Shown piece after piece: positions 8,246 through 16,651 of a stretch of 64,000 nucleotides of DNA; the first letter of the stretch is position 1; every line of letters begins with the position of its first letter. Source of the stretch: Acetobacterium paludosum (lineage in GTDB: Bacteria; Bacillota; Clostridia; Eubacteriales; Eubacteriaceae). Below the pieces are notes generated by a model. That model was not told the DNA's origin. It did not search any database and saw only the letters and a list, made by a program, of their open reading frames with translations. Location of the stretch: positions 62,001-126,000 of the forward strand of contig NZ_RXYA01000002.1 of the NCBI RefSeq assembly GCF_008086595.1. The letters are read 5' to 3'. A program made the position numbers and the translations under genes.

Positions 8246-8388
8246 TAACTCGTGGTTGCTGAGTTCCCCTTCCAGTTCTTTTTAACCCTCTGCAATACCA
8301 GGAGATTCTGGTATGTGATCCTCATACCGGGTAACGGCACGCTTTCAATACCAGTAATTTTAAACGCAGAGCCATCCCGGTGTTTGTT

Positions 8389-9228
8389 TCAACATGCCGT
8401 CGATATCAAAAGCTTCATTTTTTCGGCTGTATCGGTTCCCGGCATCGGGACATGGACTACCATTTTCAAATTTGAATGATCGGAGACATCAAAATTGCTG
8501 ATTTCAAAATCCAGCTGTCCGACCTGGGGGTGGTTCAGCTGTTTGTACAGCTCGCCGTTGTTCTGGATTTCATGGAGCGACCACCATAAATCAAACTCCG
8601 GACTCCTTGTTTTCAGCTCATCAATAAACTGAACAAACCAGAAATCATCAATGTTTTTTCCGCTGGTTGAACGAAATCGGCCCACCATTCCCTTGGCATG
8701 TCGATCCCAGTCAACAAACAGCTCCTTATATTTGCCGTCGGTGAACATCGCCCAGACTATATTCCGATCCCGATCGCTCATAGCATCGAAGTCACCAAAA
8801 ATTGCACATGATGCCTTGTTCCAGGCAATCACGTTCCATCGCTGATCAGTGATAAGCGATGGGCAGTATGTCAGATTGTCCAGCACATGCTGAAGCGCTG
8901 GGCTCACTGTTTCCCGGGACACTGGAATATCGGCAGGCAGGGGCTGGTTTGCCAGCCGGTAAAGATGATGACATTCTTCCCGGTCAAGCTGCAATACCCT
9001 GGAAAGACTTTCCACCACCGGGGTGGAAACATGAATTGGTCTGCCCTGTTCAAGCCAGGTATACCAGGTCAGACTGATCCCAGCCATTTGAGCGACTTCC
9101 TCCCTTCGCAAACCAGGAGTTCGCCGTCGCTGGCCTGATGAGAGACCAACCTGAGCAGGCAGTATTTTTGCTCTCCGGTTTTTTAGAAAATCACCAAGTT
9201 CCTTATATCGTTGCTGCTCACTGTCCAT
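8389..9228 (-). CDS. XRE-type regulator with MmyB-like ligand domain
   Basis: A protein of 279 residues. The N-terminal helix-turn-helix (about 10-75) includes GLRREEVAQMAGISLTWYTW, characteristic of the MmyB family. The C-terminal PAS-like MmyB domain carries NVIAWNKASCAIFGDF and ends in a short beta hairpin. It is divergent from the EFR1 gene at 9339 and is a natural candidate for its regulator. The ligand is unknown; related domains bind fatty acids or similar small molecules. Confidence 0.85.
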   Translation of the reverse strand: MDSEQQRYKELGDFLKNRRAKILPAQVGLSSGQRRRTPGLRREEVAQMAGISLTWYTWLEQGRPIHVSTPVVESLSRVLQLDREECHHLYRLANQPLPADIPVSRETVSPALQHVLDNLTYCPSLITDQRWNVIAWNKASCAIFGDFDAMSDRDRNIVWAMFTDGKYKELFVDWDRHAKGMVGRFRSTSGKNIDDFWFVQFIDELKTRSPEFDLWWSLHEIQNNGELYKQLNHPQVGQLDFEISNFDVSDHSNLKMVVHVPMPGTDTAEKMKLLISTAC

Positions 9229-9338
9229 AGGGTAATGCCTCTTTCTGTTATAATTTATACCAGTATAAATACACTTCTGGTAATATTATAACATCTGTAA
9301 TATGCTATTCTAGAAAATAGAATAATGGAGGTTTTCAA

Positions 9339-10139
9339 ATGAAAATAAAGTCAACAAAACTGGTTTATTTTTCGCCAACAGGAACCACAAAAGCAGTGGT
9401 TGAAGGCGTTGCACAGGGCATTGATGCAATTGAAGTGGAACGGATTGATCTGACCAAACCGGAGTCTCGGTTAAAACCATTGCATACCGGAAAAGACGAA
9501 TTGCTGATTATTGGGGTACCTGTTTATATGGGAAGGGTGCCGGAGGTGATCCGGGAATGGCTCCAATCCATTAAAGCCAAAAAAACTCCCGTGGTCTGCA
9601 TTATTGTGTACGGTAACCGTGTCTATGACGATGCCTTACTTGAACTTACAGAAATTCTCGTTGCTGACGGATGCCTCCCCATTGCCTCAGGGGCTTTTAT
9701 CGGCGAGCATTCCTTTTCCAGTGTTGAAATACCCATTGCCGCCGGTCGTCCAAATATTCAAGATTTGAGTCAAGCGGAAGCATTTGGCTGCAAAATCAAT
9801 GAAAAACTGGCTGCAATTTTATCTGTCGATGAAATTGGGAAGCTGAATGTACCTGGTGAATTCCCCTTTCGCGGCGCAACCAAGCTCTGGAATGTCGATT
9901 TTATCGCCGTTGGCAGTGACTGCAATCAATGCCAGATCTGTGCTGAAGTCTGTCCAGTGGGAGCGATTTCCAAGGAAAACAGCCGCCAGATTGATCAAGA
10001 AAAATGCATCACCTGTTGCGCCTGCATCAAAAAATGCCCCCTGCATGCCAGAACCATCAAACTCGGCCCGGTACATGATGCATCAATCCGATTGAACACC
10101 CTGTTCAAAGAACCCAAGCAGCCGGATTTTTTTTATTAG
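9339..10139 (+). CDS. EFR1 family flavodoxin-ferredoxin electron carrier
   Basis: A protein of 266 residues: an N-terminal flavodoxin fold with the FMN loop SPTGTTKAV (about residues 13-21), then two C-terminal 4Fe-4S motifs, CNQCQICAEVC and CITCCACIKKC. The fusion is the EFR1 architecture, common in clostridia, and should shuttle electrons in the cytoplasm. A GGAGG site precedes the ATG at 9339. The divergent MmyB-type regulator is next door. Confidence 0.9.
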   Translation: MKIKSTKLVYFSPTGTTKAVVEGVAQGIDAIEVERIDLTKPESRLKPLHTGKDELLIIGVPVYMGRVPEVIREWLQSIKAKKTPVVCIIVYGNRVYDDALLELTEILVADGCLPIASGAFIGEHSFSSVEIPIAAGRPNIQDLSQAEAFGCKINEKLAAILSVDEIGKLNVPGEFPFRGATKLWNVDFIAVGSDCNQCQICAEVCPVGAISKENSRQIDQEKCITCCACIKKCPLHARTIKLGPVHDASIRLNTLFKEPKQPDFFY

Positions 10140-10216
10140 GGACCCCGATCATAGTATTTGTCCAAATATACGATATGGGCAGATATTGCCTATTCAACCC
10201 CCTCCAAGGGATTGAT

Positions 10217-10264
10217 TTACTTCAATAAAAGGATATACATGATTTTCTCCTTTTATTGAAGTAA
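10217..10264. terminator. Bidirectional hairpin between converging genes
   Basis: A 17-base arm (TTACTTCAATAAAAGGA, 10217-10233) is perfectly complementary to 10248-10264. It sits between the convergent EFR1 and transglutaminase-like genes and is AT-rich on both sides, as for a two-way terminator. Confidence 0.7.
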
Positions 10265-10293
10265 TAATTTACCTAAAAAATAGATTGATCAGA

Positions 10294-10893
10294 CTAAACC
10301 GAAACATCCGGTTTTTCATTGAGCGACTCTGGCAGGTGATCAAGAACATCCTGCAAACAGCCAGCCTTTTTTAGCTTCAGCATGGTATCCCGGTGAGGAT
10401 TGGCATAAATACCCGGCCAGTGGTATTCATCATATTCCGGTCGATTCGAAAAAGCAAGAACCGGTTTTTTCAATGAAAATTGTGCATGCACACCTGGCTT
10501 ATTTCCTCTTGCATCCAGCCTGATCCAATGGTCTTCCAAAAAAACGGCATTATAAGCATGGACACAATATCCCAGAGAATCATCATCGGCAAGGGTGATG
10601 TGCTGAAAACAGAAACCCGTTGGGATATTCTGAGACCGAAGAAGTGCTGCCAGCAAATTTGCTTTGGCCTGGCAAATTCCCGTTTGGTGGATGAGTACAT
10701 CCGATGCTCTCGCCGTAATGACCTTGGCATTGCAGTCAAAGGAATGAGGAATTTCATCTCTGACAAATTCATAGGCAATTATTGCCTTTTCAACATCCGA
10801 CATCTTTGGTGTGAATAGCTGGAGCGATTTTTGTATCATTTTCGGATGCCCAAAATCAATCGCATCCGTTTCCAATATAAATTTTTGAAACAT
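10294..10893 (-). CDS. Transglutaminase-like cysteine protease-fold protein
   Basis: A protein of 199 residues from the ATG at 10893, preceded by GGGAAAG. The transglutaminase-core triad is visible: Cys in HQTGICQAKANLLAALL, His in GYCVHAYNAVF, and Asp in IRLDARGNK. There is no signal peptide, so it is probably cytoplasmic. Three further partial copies exist: 15736-15811 (N-terminus), 18994-19080 (extreme C-terminus) and 25818-26147 (C-terminal half). Substrate unknown. Confidence 0.85.
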   Translation of the reverse strand: MFQKFILETDAIDFGHPKMIQKSLQLFTPKMSDVEKAIIAYEFVRDEIPHSFDCNAKVITARASDVLIHQTGICQAKANLLAALLRSQNIPTGFCFQHITLADDDSLGYCVHAYNAVFLEDHWIRLDARGNKPGVHAQFSLKKPVLAFSNRPEYDEYHWPGIYANPHRDTMLKLKKAGCLQDVLDHLPESLNEKPDVSV

Positions 10894-11075
10894 CGACTTT
10901 CCCTTCTTAACCGTATTTTTGTGTTTGTAAGGAATAATAGCGGGCAGACAAGTAAGTTGACGATTGTAATCTCCCACACTAACAACTTGTCATCGGACAA
11001 ACAGAACGATCCCAAGACTTATGCTTTAATTTTTTTTCAGGAAATGCTCGTGATATCTTAATAAGACCAGAAATA

Positions 11076-11105
11076 AGTTACGGAGCAGGCAACCGGTCAA
11101 CTTAA
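11076..11105 (+). repeat. Boundary repeat copy with both arms
   Basis: ATAAGTTACGGAGCAGGCAA then CCGGTCAACTTAAG. The left AAGTT arm is matched by an inverted AACTT arm on the right, so here the element can form a longer hairpin. It directly follows the acetyltransferase relic on the minus strand. Confidence 0.6.
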
Positions 11106-11350
11106 GATACTGAATTTCAATTTTGAAAAGGATGGTTTTGATGCGAAACAGGTAGCACAGATGTAGAGCGTTGCGACGGAATCGTCCCACAACTGCAATC
11201 CTCTTTGAGTAAAAAAATGATTGCTTAACTGTGCAGCAATTCCTTGATTACGCTAATTTGGTATCACATCAAGACTAAAAATAGTCTGATAATCTCCGTT
11301 AGGAACATGTTGCTCTCCCTTTTTGATCTCGTCAAATGAATAAGGCCACC
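11105..11350 (-). pseudogene. GNAT acetyltransferase relic
   Basis: The minus strand reads RWPYSFDEIKKGEQHVPNGD, then IFSLDVIPN, amber, RNQGIAAQLSNHF. The last part is the acetyl-CoA binding motif of GNAT enzymes (R-x-x-G-I/x-A), with a stop where a tyrosine would be expected. The continuation degenerates and runs into the boundary repeat at 11076. Of the 690-base gap here, the remainder holds only boundary-repeat copies and a terminator. Confidence 0.55.
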
Positions 11351-11460
11351 GCTTCCTAATACTTTAGGTTTCGGTAGTACGCAATAATGCTTTCGATTTG
11401 AATGGCATTATTGTATCATTTAATTGCCTGAAACGAAAGATTTTAAATAGAAACAAAGTA

Positions 11461-11497
11461 AAGTGAGCCAGGGAAACTTACTCAACTTAACTTATTG
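11461..11497 (+). repeat. Boundary repeat copy, degenerate
   Basis: AAGTGAGCCAGGGAAACTTA followed by CTCAACTTAACTTATTG. The second part is the arm in inverted orientation, so the copy resembles a complete inverted-repeat form. Confidence 0.55.
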
Positions 11498-11536
11498 AGA
11501 TTGCGGGTAAAGAAACAGAGAGAAGAGAAAGAAGAG

Positions 11537-11570
11537 AGACGATTCGAGTTCTACGAGACTCGGGTCGTCT
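11537..11570. terminator. Rho-independent terminator-like hairpin
   Basis: AGACGATTCGAGT pairs with the segment ending GACTCGGGTCGTCT (with G-T pairs); TTTTCTGTTTTTT follows on the plus strand. It separates the relic zone from the TetR gene. Confidence 0.6.
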
Positions 11571-11665
11571 TTTCTGTTTTTTGAAGTGGCTGGAAAATCT
11601 GGCGAAAAAATAAAAGAATTCAAAAAACGGCATTAGAATAGTCAGCCTCTTACCCGATAACAGAT

Positions 11666-12280
11666 TCAGCCCATTAACAAGTGATAAACCGCGTCAATAC
11701 CGGTTTGTAAAATACGTTCCACTTCAATTTCATTTTTGTAAAAAACAATCTGATCGACAATCGAACTGATTAAACTGAAAGCGATGATCGCAGCTGCTTC
11801 GGGATCCTTCGCAGTGATATATTCACTGGACAAATGAAAACTATTGAGGGTCGTTTGCCAGGTTTTTTCCCGCTGTTTGACCATGACCGCGGCAACTGCT
11901 GGCATTGTGAAACAGAGAATTTCCATTTCGCGATTCAGTGCTTTTGACGATTGGTGCACTTCAATCAGGTTCTCAATGAGTAGACGAATCCATTTTTTAG
12001 GATCGTTTTTATAAATCTCAATTTCTGCGGATAAGTCATCATGAACTTTAAGAAATGAATTGTTGTATCGTTCTAAGATATCAAGCAGGATGGTGTCTTT
12101 ATCTTTATAATAAGCGTAAAGACTGCCAATTGAAACTTTGGCAACCTTGGCAATTTCATTGGTGGTGGTACTGAAATAGCCTTTTTCACAAAAAAGTGTG
12201 TAAGCGGCGCTTAGGATCTTCTCTTTTGTTTCGATGCTTCTTTTTTGCTGTGGTTTACGCACGGATTTACTTTCAGCCAT
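11666..12280 (-). CDS. TetR/AcrR family repressor
   Basis: A protein of 204 residues. The N-terminal TetR helix-turn-helix (TTNEIAKVAKVSIGSLYAYYKDK, split here as TTNEIAKVAKVS and IGSLYAYYKDK) is followed by an all-helical ligand domain. It is divergent from the MFS exporter gene. The two palindromes GAGCAATTGCTC and GAGTAATTACTC between the genes are the obvious operators, one near each start. Confidence 0.9.
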   Translation of the reverse strand: MAESKSVRKPQQKRSIETKEKILSAAYTLFCEKGYFSTTTNEIAKVAKVSIGSLYAYYKDKDTILLDILERYNNSFLKVHDDLSAEIEIYKNDPKKWIRLLIENLIEVHQSSKALNREMEILCFTMPAVAAVMVKQREKTWQTTLNSFHLSSEYITAKDPEAAAIIAFSLISSIVDQIVFYKNEIEVERILQTGIDAVYHLLMG

Positions 12281-12337
12281 ATCATCAGCTCCTTTAACCC
12301 TATTTTAAAGTAAAGGGGTGTTTTTGTCAAATAATAC

Positions 12338-12401
12338 GAGCAATTGCTCATATTATTGTTGACAAATAAAACAAAGGTATTTATAATGTGAGTAATTACT
12401 C
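12338..12401 (+). promoter_or_regulatory. Consensus promoter flanked by two TetR operators
   Basis: TTGACA (12359-12364), a 17-base spacer and TATAAT (12382-12387) form a perfect sigma-70 promoter for the exporter. GAGCAATTGCTC (12338-12349) lies upstream and GAGTAATTACTC (12390-12401) covers the expected transcription start. Both are perfect 12-base palindromes of related sequence, as expected for a TetR dimer that blocks both divergent genes. Confidence 0.85.
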
Positions 12402-12426
12402 ATGTTATGACGAAAGAAGGATGAAT

Positions 12427-13875
12427 ATGAATCTTATTAAAAAAAATAGCCGCTTAACCGTTGCGACTGTAGCTCTCGGTACCTTTATGACTTGTTTTGA
12501 TATCAATGCGACAAATGTCGCATTGCCCTTAATCCAGTCTGGATTCAATACCACCATAGCGATTGTGCAGTGGGTCGTCGTTGCCTATTTGCTCACACTT
12601 TGCGCAACTCAGCTGACCTTTGGCCGGGTTTCAGATCTGTATGGTTTAAAGAAAATCTATGTCATTGGTTTTGCCGGTTTCACTGTCAGTTCACTATTGT
12701 GTGGTCTATCAGCAAATATCGGGATGTTAATAATTTTCCGAATCATTCAGGCATTGTGCGGTTCCATGCTGATGTCAACGGGCAGCGCCATTGTTATTAA
12801 TGCAGTATCACCTGAGAATCGCGGGAAAGCATTGAGTGTAACAGCCATTGCCGTTGCTGTTGCCACCTGTGCCGGACCTTCCATCGGTGGGATCATGACC
12901 GATTGGTTGGGATGGAGCAGTATCTTTTTTATCAATATTCCGATTGGGATCATAGGAACGGTCTTAGCAATGCGAAACATTCAAAAAGATCAACCGAAAT
13001 CAGGATCAAAGTTTGACCCGATTGGAAGCGTGCTGATTATACTGGCTTTGGTGCTGATTTTATTGCCACTGGATATGCTCAGCAAATCAACAGTTAATCC
13101 AATTTTGATTTTTGGTTCGCTAATTACCGGCATCGTGGCACTGGGAGCATTTATTCTTTATGAAATGAAAAGTGACCATCCCATTCTTGATTTAAATCTT
13201 TTTAAAAACAGAGTATTTACCACGGCAAATTTCGCAGCCATCTTTTTTTATATGTGTGAATTCATGCTGGTTTTTATTTCACCTTATTATCTGCAACAAC
13301 AGCGGATGCTATCTGTTTCGTTTTCGGGATTGATGATGCTCCCAATGTCATTGGCAATGATGATTATGGCACCCATCAGCGGTTCAATCTCGGATAAGTA
13401 TGATAGCCGTTTCATCAGTTGTGCGGGACTGGGAATTTTGGGAATCGCGGTTATTGCTTTTAGTACATTTCATACAGACACGCCAACGGTATTGCTGTTG
13501 ATTGTCTTTGCTGTCACCGGGATCGGAGCAGGGCTGTTTCATACACCCAACAACAGCGCCGTGATGGGAAGTGTACCGGCTTCCAGCCGAGGGGTTGCCG
13601 GAGCCACCCTGGGGACAATGCGTAATATCGGTATGGTTCTGGGCGAGGCTACATCGGCAGCTTTGTTGTCATACAATATCGATCATGCAACGACCATCTT
13701 TGCGACAACGGGACTTGAAGGAGCAGCGCTCCAACAGGCGGCCTTTAGTCAGGCAATGGGTATAGTATGTATCGTGTCAGCCGGTTGTGCATTAGTAGCG
13801 CTTCTTTTATCTTTGGTACGTGGTAAAAACAGGTGTGTTGAAGTCTTGAAAGAAGCTGAGATGAAAGTCGTTTAA
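12427..13875 (+). CDS. MFS multidrug exporter, DHA2 (14-helix) type
   Basis: A protein of about 482 residues with about 14 transmembrane helices. The DHA2 marks are FMTCFDINATNVALPLIQ in helix 1, the WVVVAYLL segment and the motif A loop GRVSDLYGLKKIY. It should export a drug or toxic metabolite in exchange for protons. The ATG at 12427 is preferred over 12421 because it sits six bases after AAGAAGG. Tight TetR control is evident from the operators on the promoter. Confidence 0.9.
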   Translation: MNLIKKNSRLTVATVALGTFMTCFDINATNVALPLIQSGFNTTIAIVQWVVVAYLLTLCATQLTFGRVSDLYGLKKIYVIGFAGFTVSSLLCGLSANIGMLIIFRIIQALCGSMLMSTGSAIVINAVSPENRGKALSVTAIAVAVATCAGPSIGGIMTDWLGWSSIFFINIPIGIIGTVLAMRNIQKDQPKSGSKFDPIGSVLIILALVLILLPLDMLSKSTVNPILIFGSLITGIVALGAFILYEMKSDHPILDLNLFKNRVFTTANFAAIFFYMCEFMLVFISPYYLQQQRMLSVSFSGLMMLPMSLAMMIMAPISGSISDKYDSRFISCAGLGILGIAVIAFSTFHTDTPTVLLLIVFAVTGIGAGLFHTPNNSAVMGSVPASSRGVAGATLGTMRNIGMVLGEATSAALLSYNIDHATTIFATTGLEGAALQQAAFSQAMGIVCIVSAGCALVALLLSLVRGKNRCVEVLKEAEMKVV

Positions 13876-13957
13876 GGATATCTGACAAAGTGGCAATGCC
13901 ATTAAAAGAAGGTTCTGCGTCATCCATCCGATTAATTGCAATCATGGAGGATTGAAA

Positions 13958-14089
13958 ATGAAAATTAAAAAAATAGTATTGGATCAACAAGGGGCTATTT
14001 CTCTTGCAGTAGAAAGATATGAAAATTGGATGGAAATAGATCAAATTGGCTTTGTGGAAAATATAGTGAGAAAGCAGTCCAATGAATAG
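13958..14089 (+). CDS. Small protein of 43 residues, unrecognised
   Basis: ATG at 13958 is preceded by GGAGG at good spacing; the frame encodes 43 residues starting MKIKKIVLDQQGAISLAVE and ends with TAG. It is rich in Lys, Glu and Ile, with no transmembrane segment. Just upstream a 20-residue open tail in the same strand may be the end of a lost gene. It is located downstream of the exporter but probably separate. Confidence 0.4.
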   Translation: MKIKKIVLDQQGAISLAVERYENWMEIDQIGFVENIVRKQSNE

Positions 14090-14199
14090 AATAAGATATT
14101 GATTGTTTTTTACCAAGGATGGGCTTATGCCTGTTGCAAAATAAGAGAAAGGAATGGAAAGTGTGGCAAGATATAAGTGAATATCGATTTTAATGCTTC

Positions 14200-14234
14200 A
14201 CCTCGGTATGTCCTTAATGGGACAATATCGAGGT
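14200..14234. terminator. Hairpin, probable terminator
   Basis: ACCTCGGTATGTCC pairs with GGGACAATATCGAGGT around TTAAT; ATTTTATTT follows. It lies downstream of the small gene. Nothing else was recognised in 14090-14384. Confidence 0.5.
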
Positions 14235-14384
14235 ATTTTATTTAAAATTCAAATACAGCATTAAATAACGCCGGAACTGTTGATTGCCTCACTTAAATGT
14301 GTTCATGAAAAACAATAAGCTAAAGCAATTATAGGGAATATGCTAAACAGAATTGGCAGTTATAATTCGCTGGCAAACCAAGCA

Positions 14385-15656
14385 TCACTTGGAGGCAGAC
14401 AACAGTTTATCCAGATAAATGGATTTGAACTGTTTACTAGCCAAAATCTGTTTGAGCGGAGGTAATTTAAGAATAACGCCAAATACCGCGGCCATCGCAC
14501 GATGATTGGCAAAGGCCTGATTATCAAAGACAAGGTTCTGAAGCGTCCCTTTTTCAATTGCCTGCAGGACAAACCGATGGGTGCTGTTCACGGGGGTGAT
14601 CACTTCGATTTCTCGTCGTTCCAAATGAATCGCATGTGTCGGACAATTTCTGACACAGACCCCACATCCCAGACATATCTGATGATCCACCGCAGCGACG
14701 CCCTGGCCCGCCTGCTTATTTTTCATGGAAATAGCCAGTACCGGACAGACCTTTTCGCATTTACCGCACCCGATACACGCATCGGTGATAACCGGGATAT
14801 AATTCGTTGTCGCTACTGGCTGCATGGGGCTGAACTTTCTTGCAGCTTGTAGGGCTTCACAGCAGCAACCGCAGCAATTACAGATAAATGCCGGATTTTC
14901 CCGGACATTTTCCCCAATTTGCACCAAATTCGCTGCATAAGAACGTTCCAATACCGCCATCGCTTCGTTTTTGTCAATTAACCTGGCATGCTGACCATTT
15001 TCTGCTAGGGACCGGGCCACGTTTCCGAGGGTCAGACATACATCCAAAGGCGCATCGATCTGACAGGGATGTCCGACATGCAACATTTTATGCCGGCAAT
15101 AACAGGTTCCCAGTCCGATATGCGATGCTTCCGCGATCATCTGGCTGGCTCTTTCATAATCCAGAATATGAATCGTATGATCATTTGTCAGAACCGGTTC
15201 CTGAACATAGACGCGTCCCAAAAATGTTTCGGTGGCAAAAAAAAGATCTTTGACAAAATCTTCTTCGACATTCATGTACTGATAGTACAACTCACTTAAA
15301 TACTTCTGATCAATATCGCCTCTTGTCCGCATTAAAGCAAATTCAATAAAACCGGCCATGGGTGGCGGCATTACAAATTCACGTTTTCCGTTATAAAAGG
15401 AATCCACCAGTAATGCCTTCTCGCACAAATGCTCTAAAAAGGTTTCCGCTTTGGCTTCATTGATATGCCAGATTTGGGCTGCTTTTTTAGCGGTAAATGG
15501 ACGAACCGGCAGCAAGGCAACCCATTTGGCCTCCTGGTCGGTATACAAAACCTGTAATATTTTATACAGGCTCTCCGTCGGCGGAGCACCCTGAGTAAAC
15601 CAGTTAATTCTTTCTTCTAAATTCTTGTAGGCATTTTTACTTGTAATATGTCCCAT
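14385..15656 (-). CDS. 4Fe-4S dicluster ferredoxin-type protein with N-terminal helical domain
   Basis: A protein of 423 residues. The N-terminal 130 residues look like a winged-helix or bundle domain; a middle region carries GTCYCRHKMLHVG and later CNCCGCCCEAL, and the C-terminus has two 4Fe-4S motifs, CIGCGKCEKVC and CLGCGVCVRNC. Proteins of this layout are common in anaerobes and are annotated as 4Fe-4S binding proteins; the extra cysteine groups suggest more than two clusters. Likely a cytoplasmic redox protein with unknown partner. Monocistronic. Confidence 0.8.
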   Translation of the reverse strand: MGHITSKNAYKNLEERINWFTQGAPPTESLYKILQVLYTDQEAKWVALLPVRPFTAKKAAQIWHINEAKAETFLEHLCEKALLVDSFYNGKREFVMPPPMAGFIEFALMRTRGDIDQKYLSELYYQYMNVEEDFVKDLFFATETFLGRVYVQEPVLTNDHTIHILDYERASQMIAEASHIGLGTCYCRHKMLHVGHPCQIDAPLDVCLTLGNVARSLAENGQHARLIDKNEAMAVLERSYAANLVQIGENVRENPAFICNCCGCCCEALQAARKFSPMQPVATTNYIPVITDACIGCGKCEKVCPVLAISMKNKQAGQGVAAVDHQICLGCGVCVRNCPTHAIHLERREIEVITPVNSTHRFVLQAIEKGTLQNLVFDNQAFANHRAMAAVFGVILKLPPLKQILASKQFKSIYLDKLLSASK

Positions 15657-15735
15657 TCATTCACCTTCCCGACACTTAATTTATGTCAAAATTATTTGAC
15701 CAAAAAACCCATTTTGACCAGTTTCGTGTGAACAA

Positions 15736-15811
15736 CTAGAGCGATTTTTTTATCATTTCCGGATGACGAAAATCAATCGCATCCGTTTCCAATAGAAATT
15801 TTTGAAACATC
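15736..15811 (-). pseudogene. Transglutaminase-like N-terminal fragment
   Basis: MFQKFLLETDAIDFRHPEMI matches the start of the gene at 10294-10893, including its ribosome site. A CAG-to-TAG change gives an immediate stop, and similarity ends about 15 bases further on. The rest of the gene is absent. Confidence 0.75.
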
Positions 15812-15837
15812 GGAGTTCCCTTCTTAACCGTATTTTT

Positions 15838-15856
15838 GAAGTTAAGTGTGCGTTTC
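15838..15856 (+). repeat. Boundary repeat, left half only
   Basis: GAAGTTAAGTGTGCGTTTC keeps the arm and the first bases of the core. It replaces the normal leader upstream of the transglutaminase fragment. Confidence 0.5.
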
Positions 15857-16066
15857 AACATCATAAAAAATCGGGTCAGCTCCCGAATAAATTTTATTGT
15901 TTTATTTTTGTATTTGCTTATCATTATACGCTTTCTATGAAAAAATGACCATGTCTAATTACACTTTTCACGCCACGGGTATTCTCTATATTCACTTTTT
16001 TGACAAATTTAATTGAAATAAGGACATAAAGAGGAAATAAATGAAAGCTAAATAGTTTTTTACCCT

Positions 16067-16101
16067 AAAAAAGCCTGTCCGCATTGGGATAGGCTTTTTT
16101 T
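16067..16101. terminator. Bidirectional terminator
   Basis: AAAAAAGCCTGTCC pairs with GGGATAGGCTTTTTT around GCATT. It ends the two-gene unit at 16108-16539 on the minus strand. Confidence 0.8.
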
Positions 16102-16107
16102 AATTCT

Positions 16108-16266
16108 CTATTCCATTTTTTTAGGCTTACACAGCATTTCTTCCTTTTCAGCAACCCGCCCACATTTTTTACAAATGTATTTGGGTTCTTTTACCATCGT
16201 TATATATTCCTTTAAATTTTCTTTTAAGTAATCTTCTTTAACGCGTTTGCATAATGTTTTAGCCAT
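16108..16266 (-). CDS. Small zinc-ribbon-like protein (52 residues)
   Basis: The minus strand encodes 52 residues starting MAKTLCKRVKEDYLKENLKE, with CKKCG and a late LCKPK, giving four cysteines suited to a zinc or iron ribbon. The ATG is five bases after AGGAGG, and its codon overlaps the end of the upstream flavoprotein fragment, so the two are co-translated. I recall small proteins of this pattern beside redox genes in other anaerobes, but the function is unknown. Confidence 0.75.
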   Translation of the reverse strand: MAKTLCKRVKEDYLKENLKEYITMVKEPKYICKKCGRVAEKEEMLCKPKKME

Positions 16267-16539
16267 TCATTCCTCCTCGTAATCATTATTTTGAGATATT
16301 TTTTCTGAGCCGACTTCACGCATAACCATTTTTCCCATTAGCTCCGAGCAATTTTTTCCGAATTCAATGGCATCCTGCTGTTGTTCTTCGTCTGGATTCC
16401 AGAGATTTCTAAATCCTTCATTCATTATTTCAAACCCTACACTGGCTAACAATTCGTTTAAAACCTTTGTTGATTCCCCACTCCACCCATACCATCCAAA
16501 AGATGCGGCTTTCTTGGCGATAAATTTAAGTGCTTTCAT
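16267..16539 (-). pseudogene. C-terminal flavodoxin segment of an FprA-type flavodiiron protein
   Basis: Ninety residues match only the end of the flavodoxin domain of A-type flavoproteins (KKAASFGWYGWSGESTKVL and NEGFRNLWNPDEE). The beta-lactamase-like diiron domain and the FMN phosphate loop are missing upstream. The 5' end is therefore truncated. The last codons carry the ribosome site of the zinc-ribbon gene, so the fragment may persist as a translational leader. Confidence 0.65.
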
Positions 16540-16651
16540 TAAAGCTTACAGTTAGCCACTTATCTATTGTATATACCCTTGAAGTCTGCAAATAATCAAT
16601 TAATACCTAAATTTCACGTCAACTTAAACAACTCTCTTAAGTCCAAACAGA

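Noticed and set aside
13745-14116. Minus-strand open frame of 123 codons after the MFS gene
   Set aside because: It overlaps the exporter 3' end in antisense, has no motif, and covers the better-supported small plus-strand gene.
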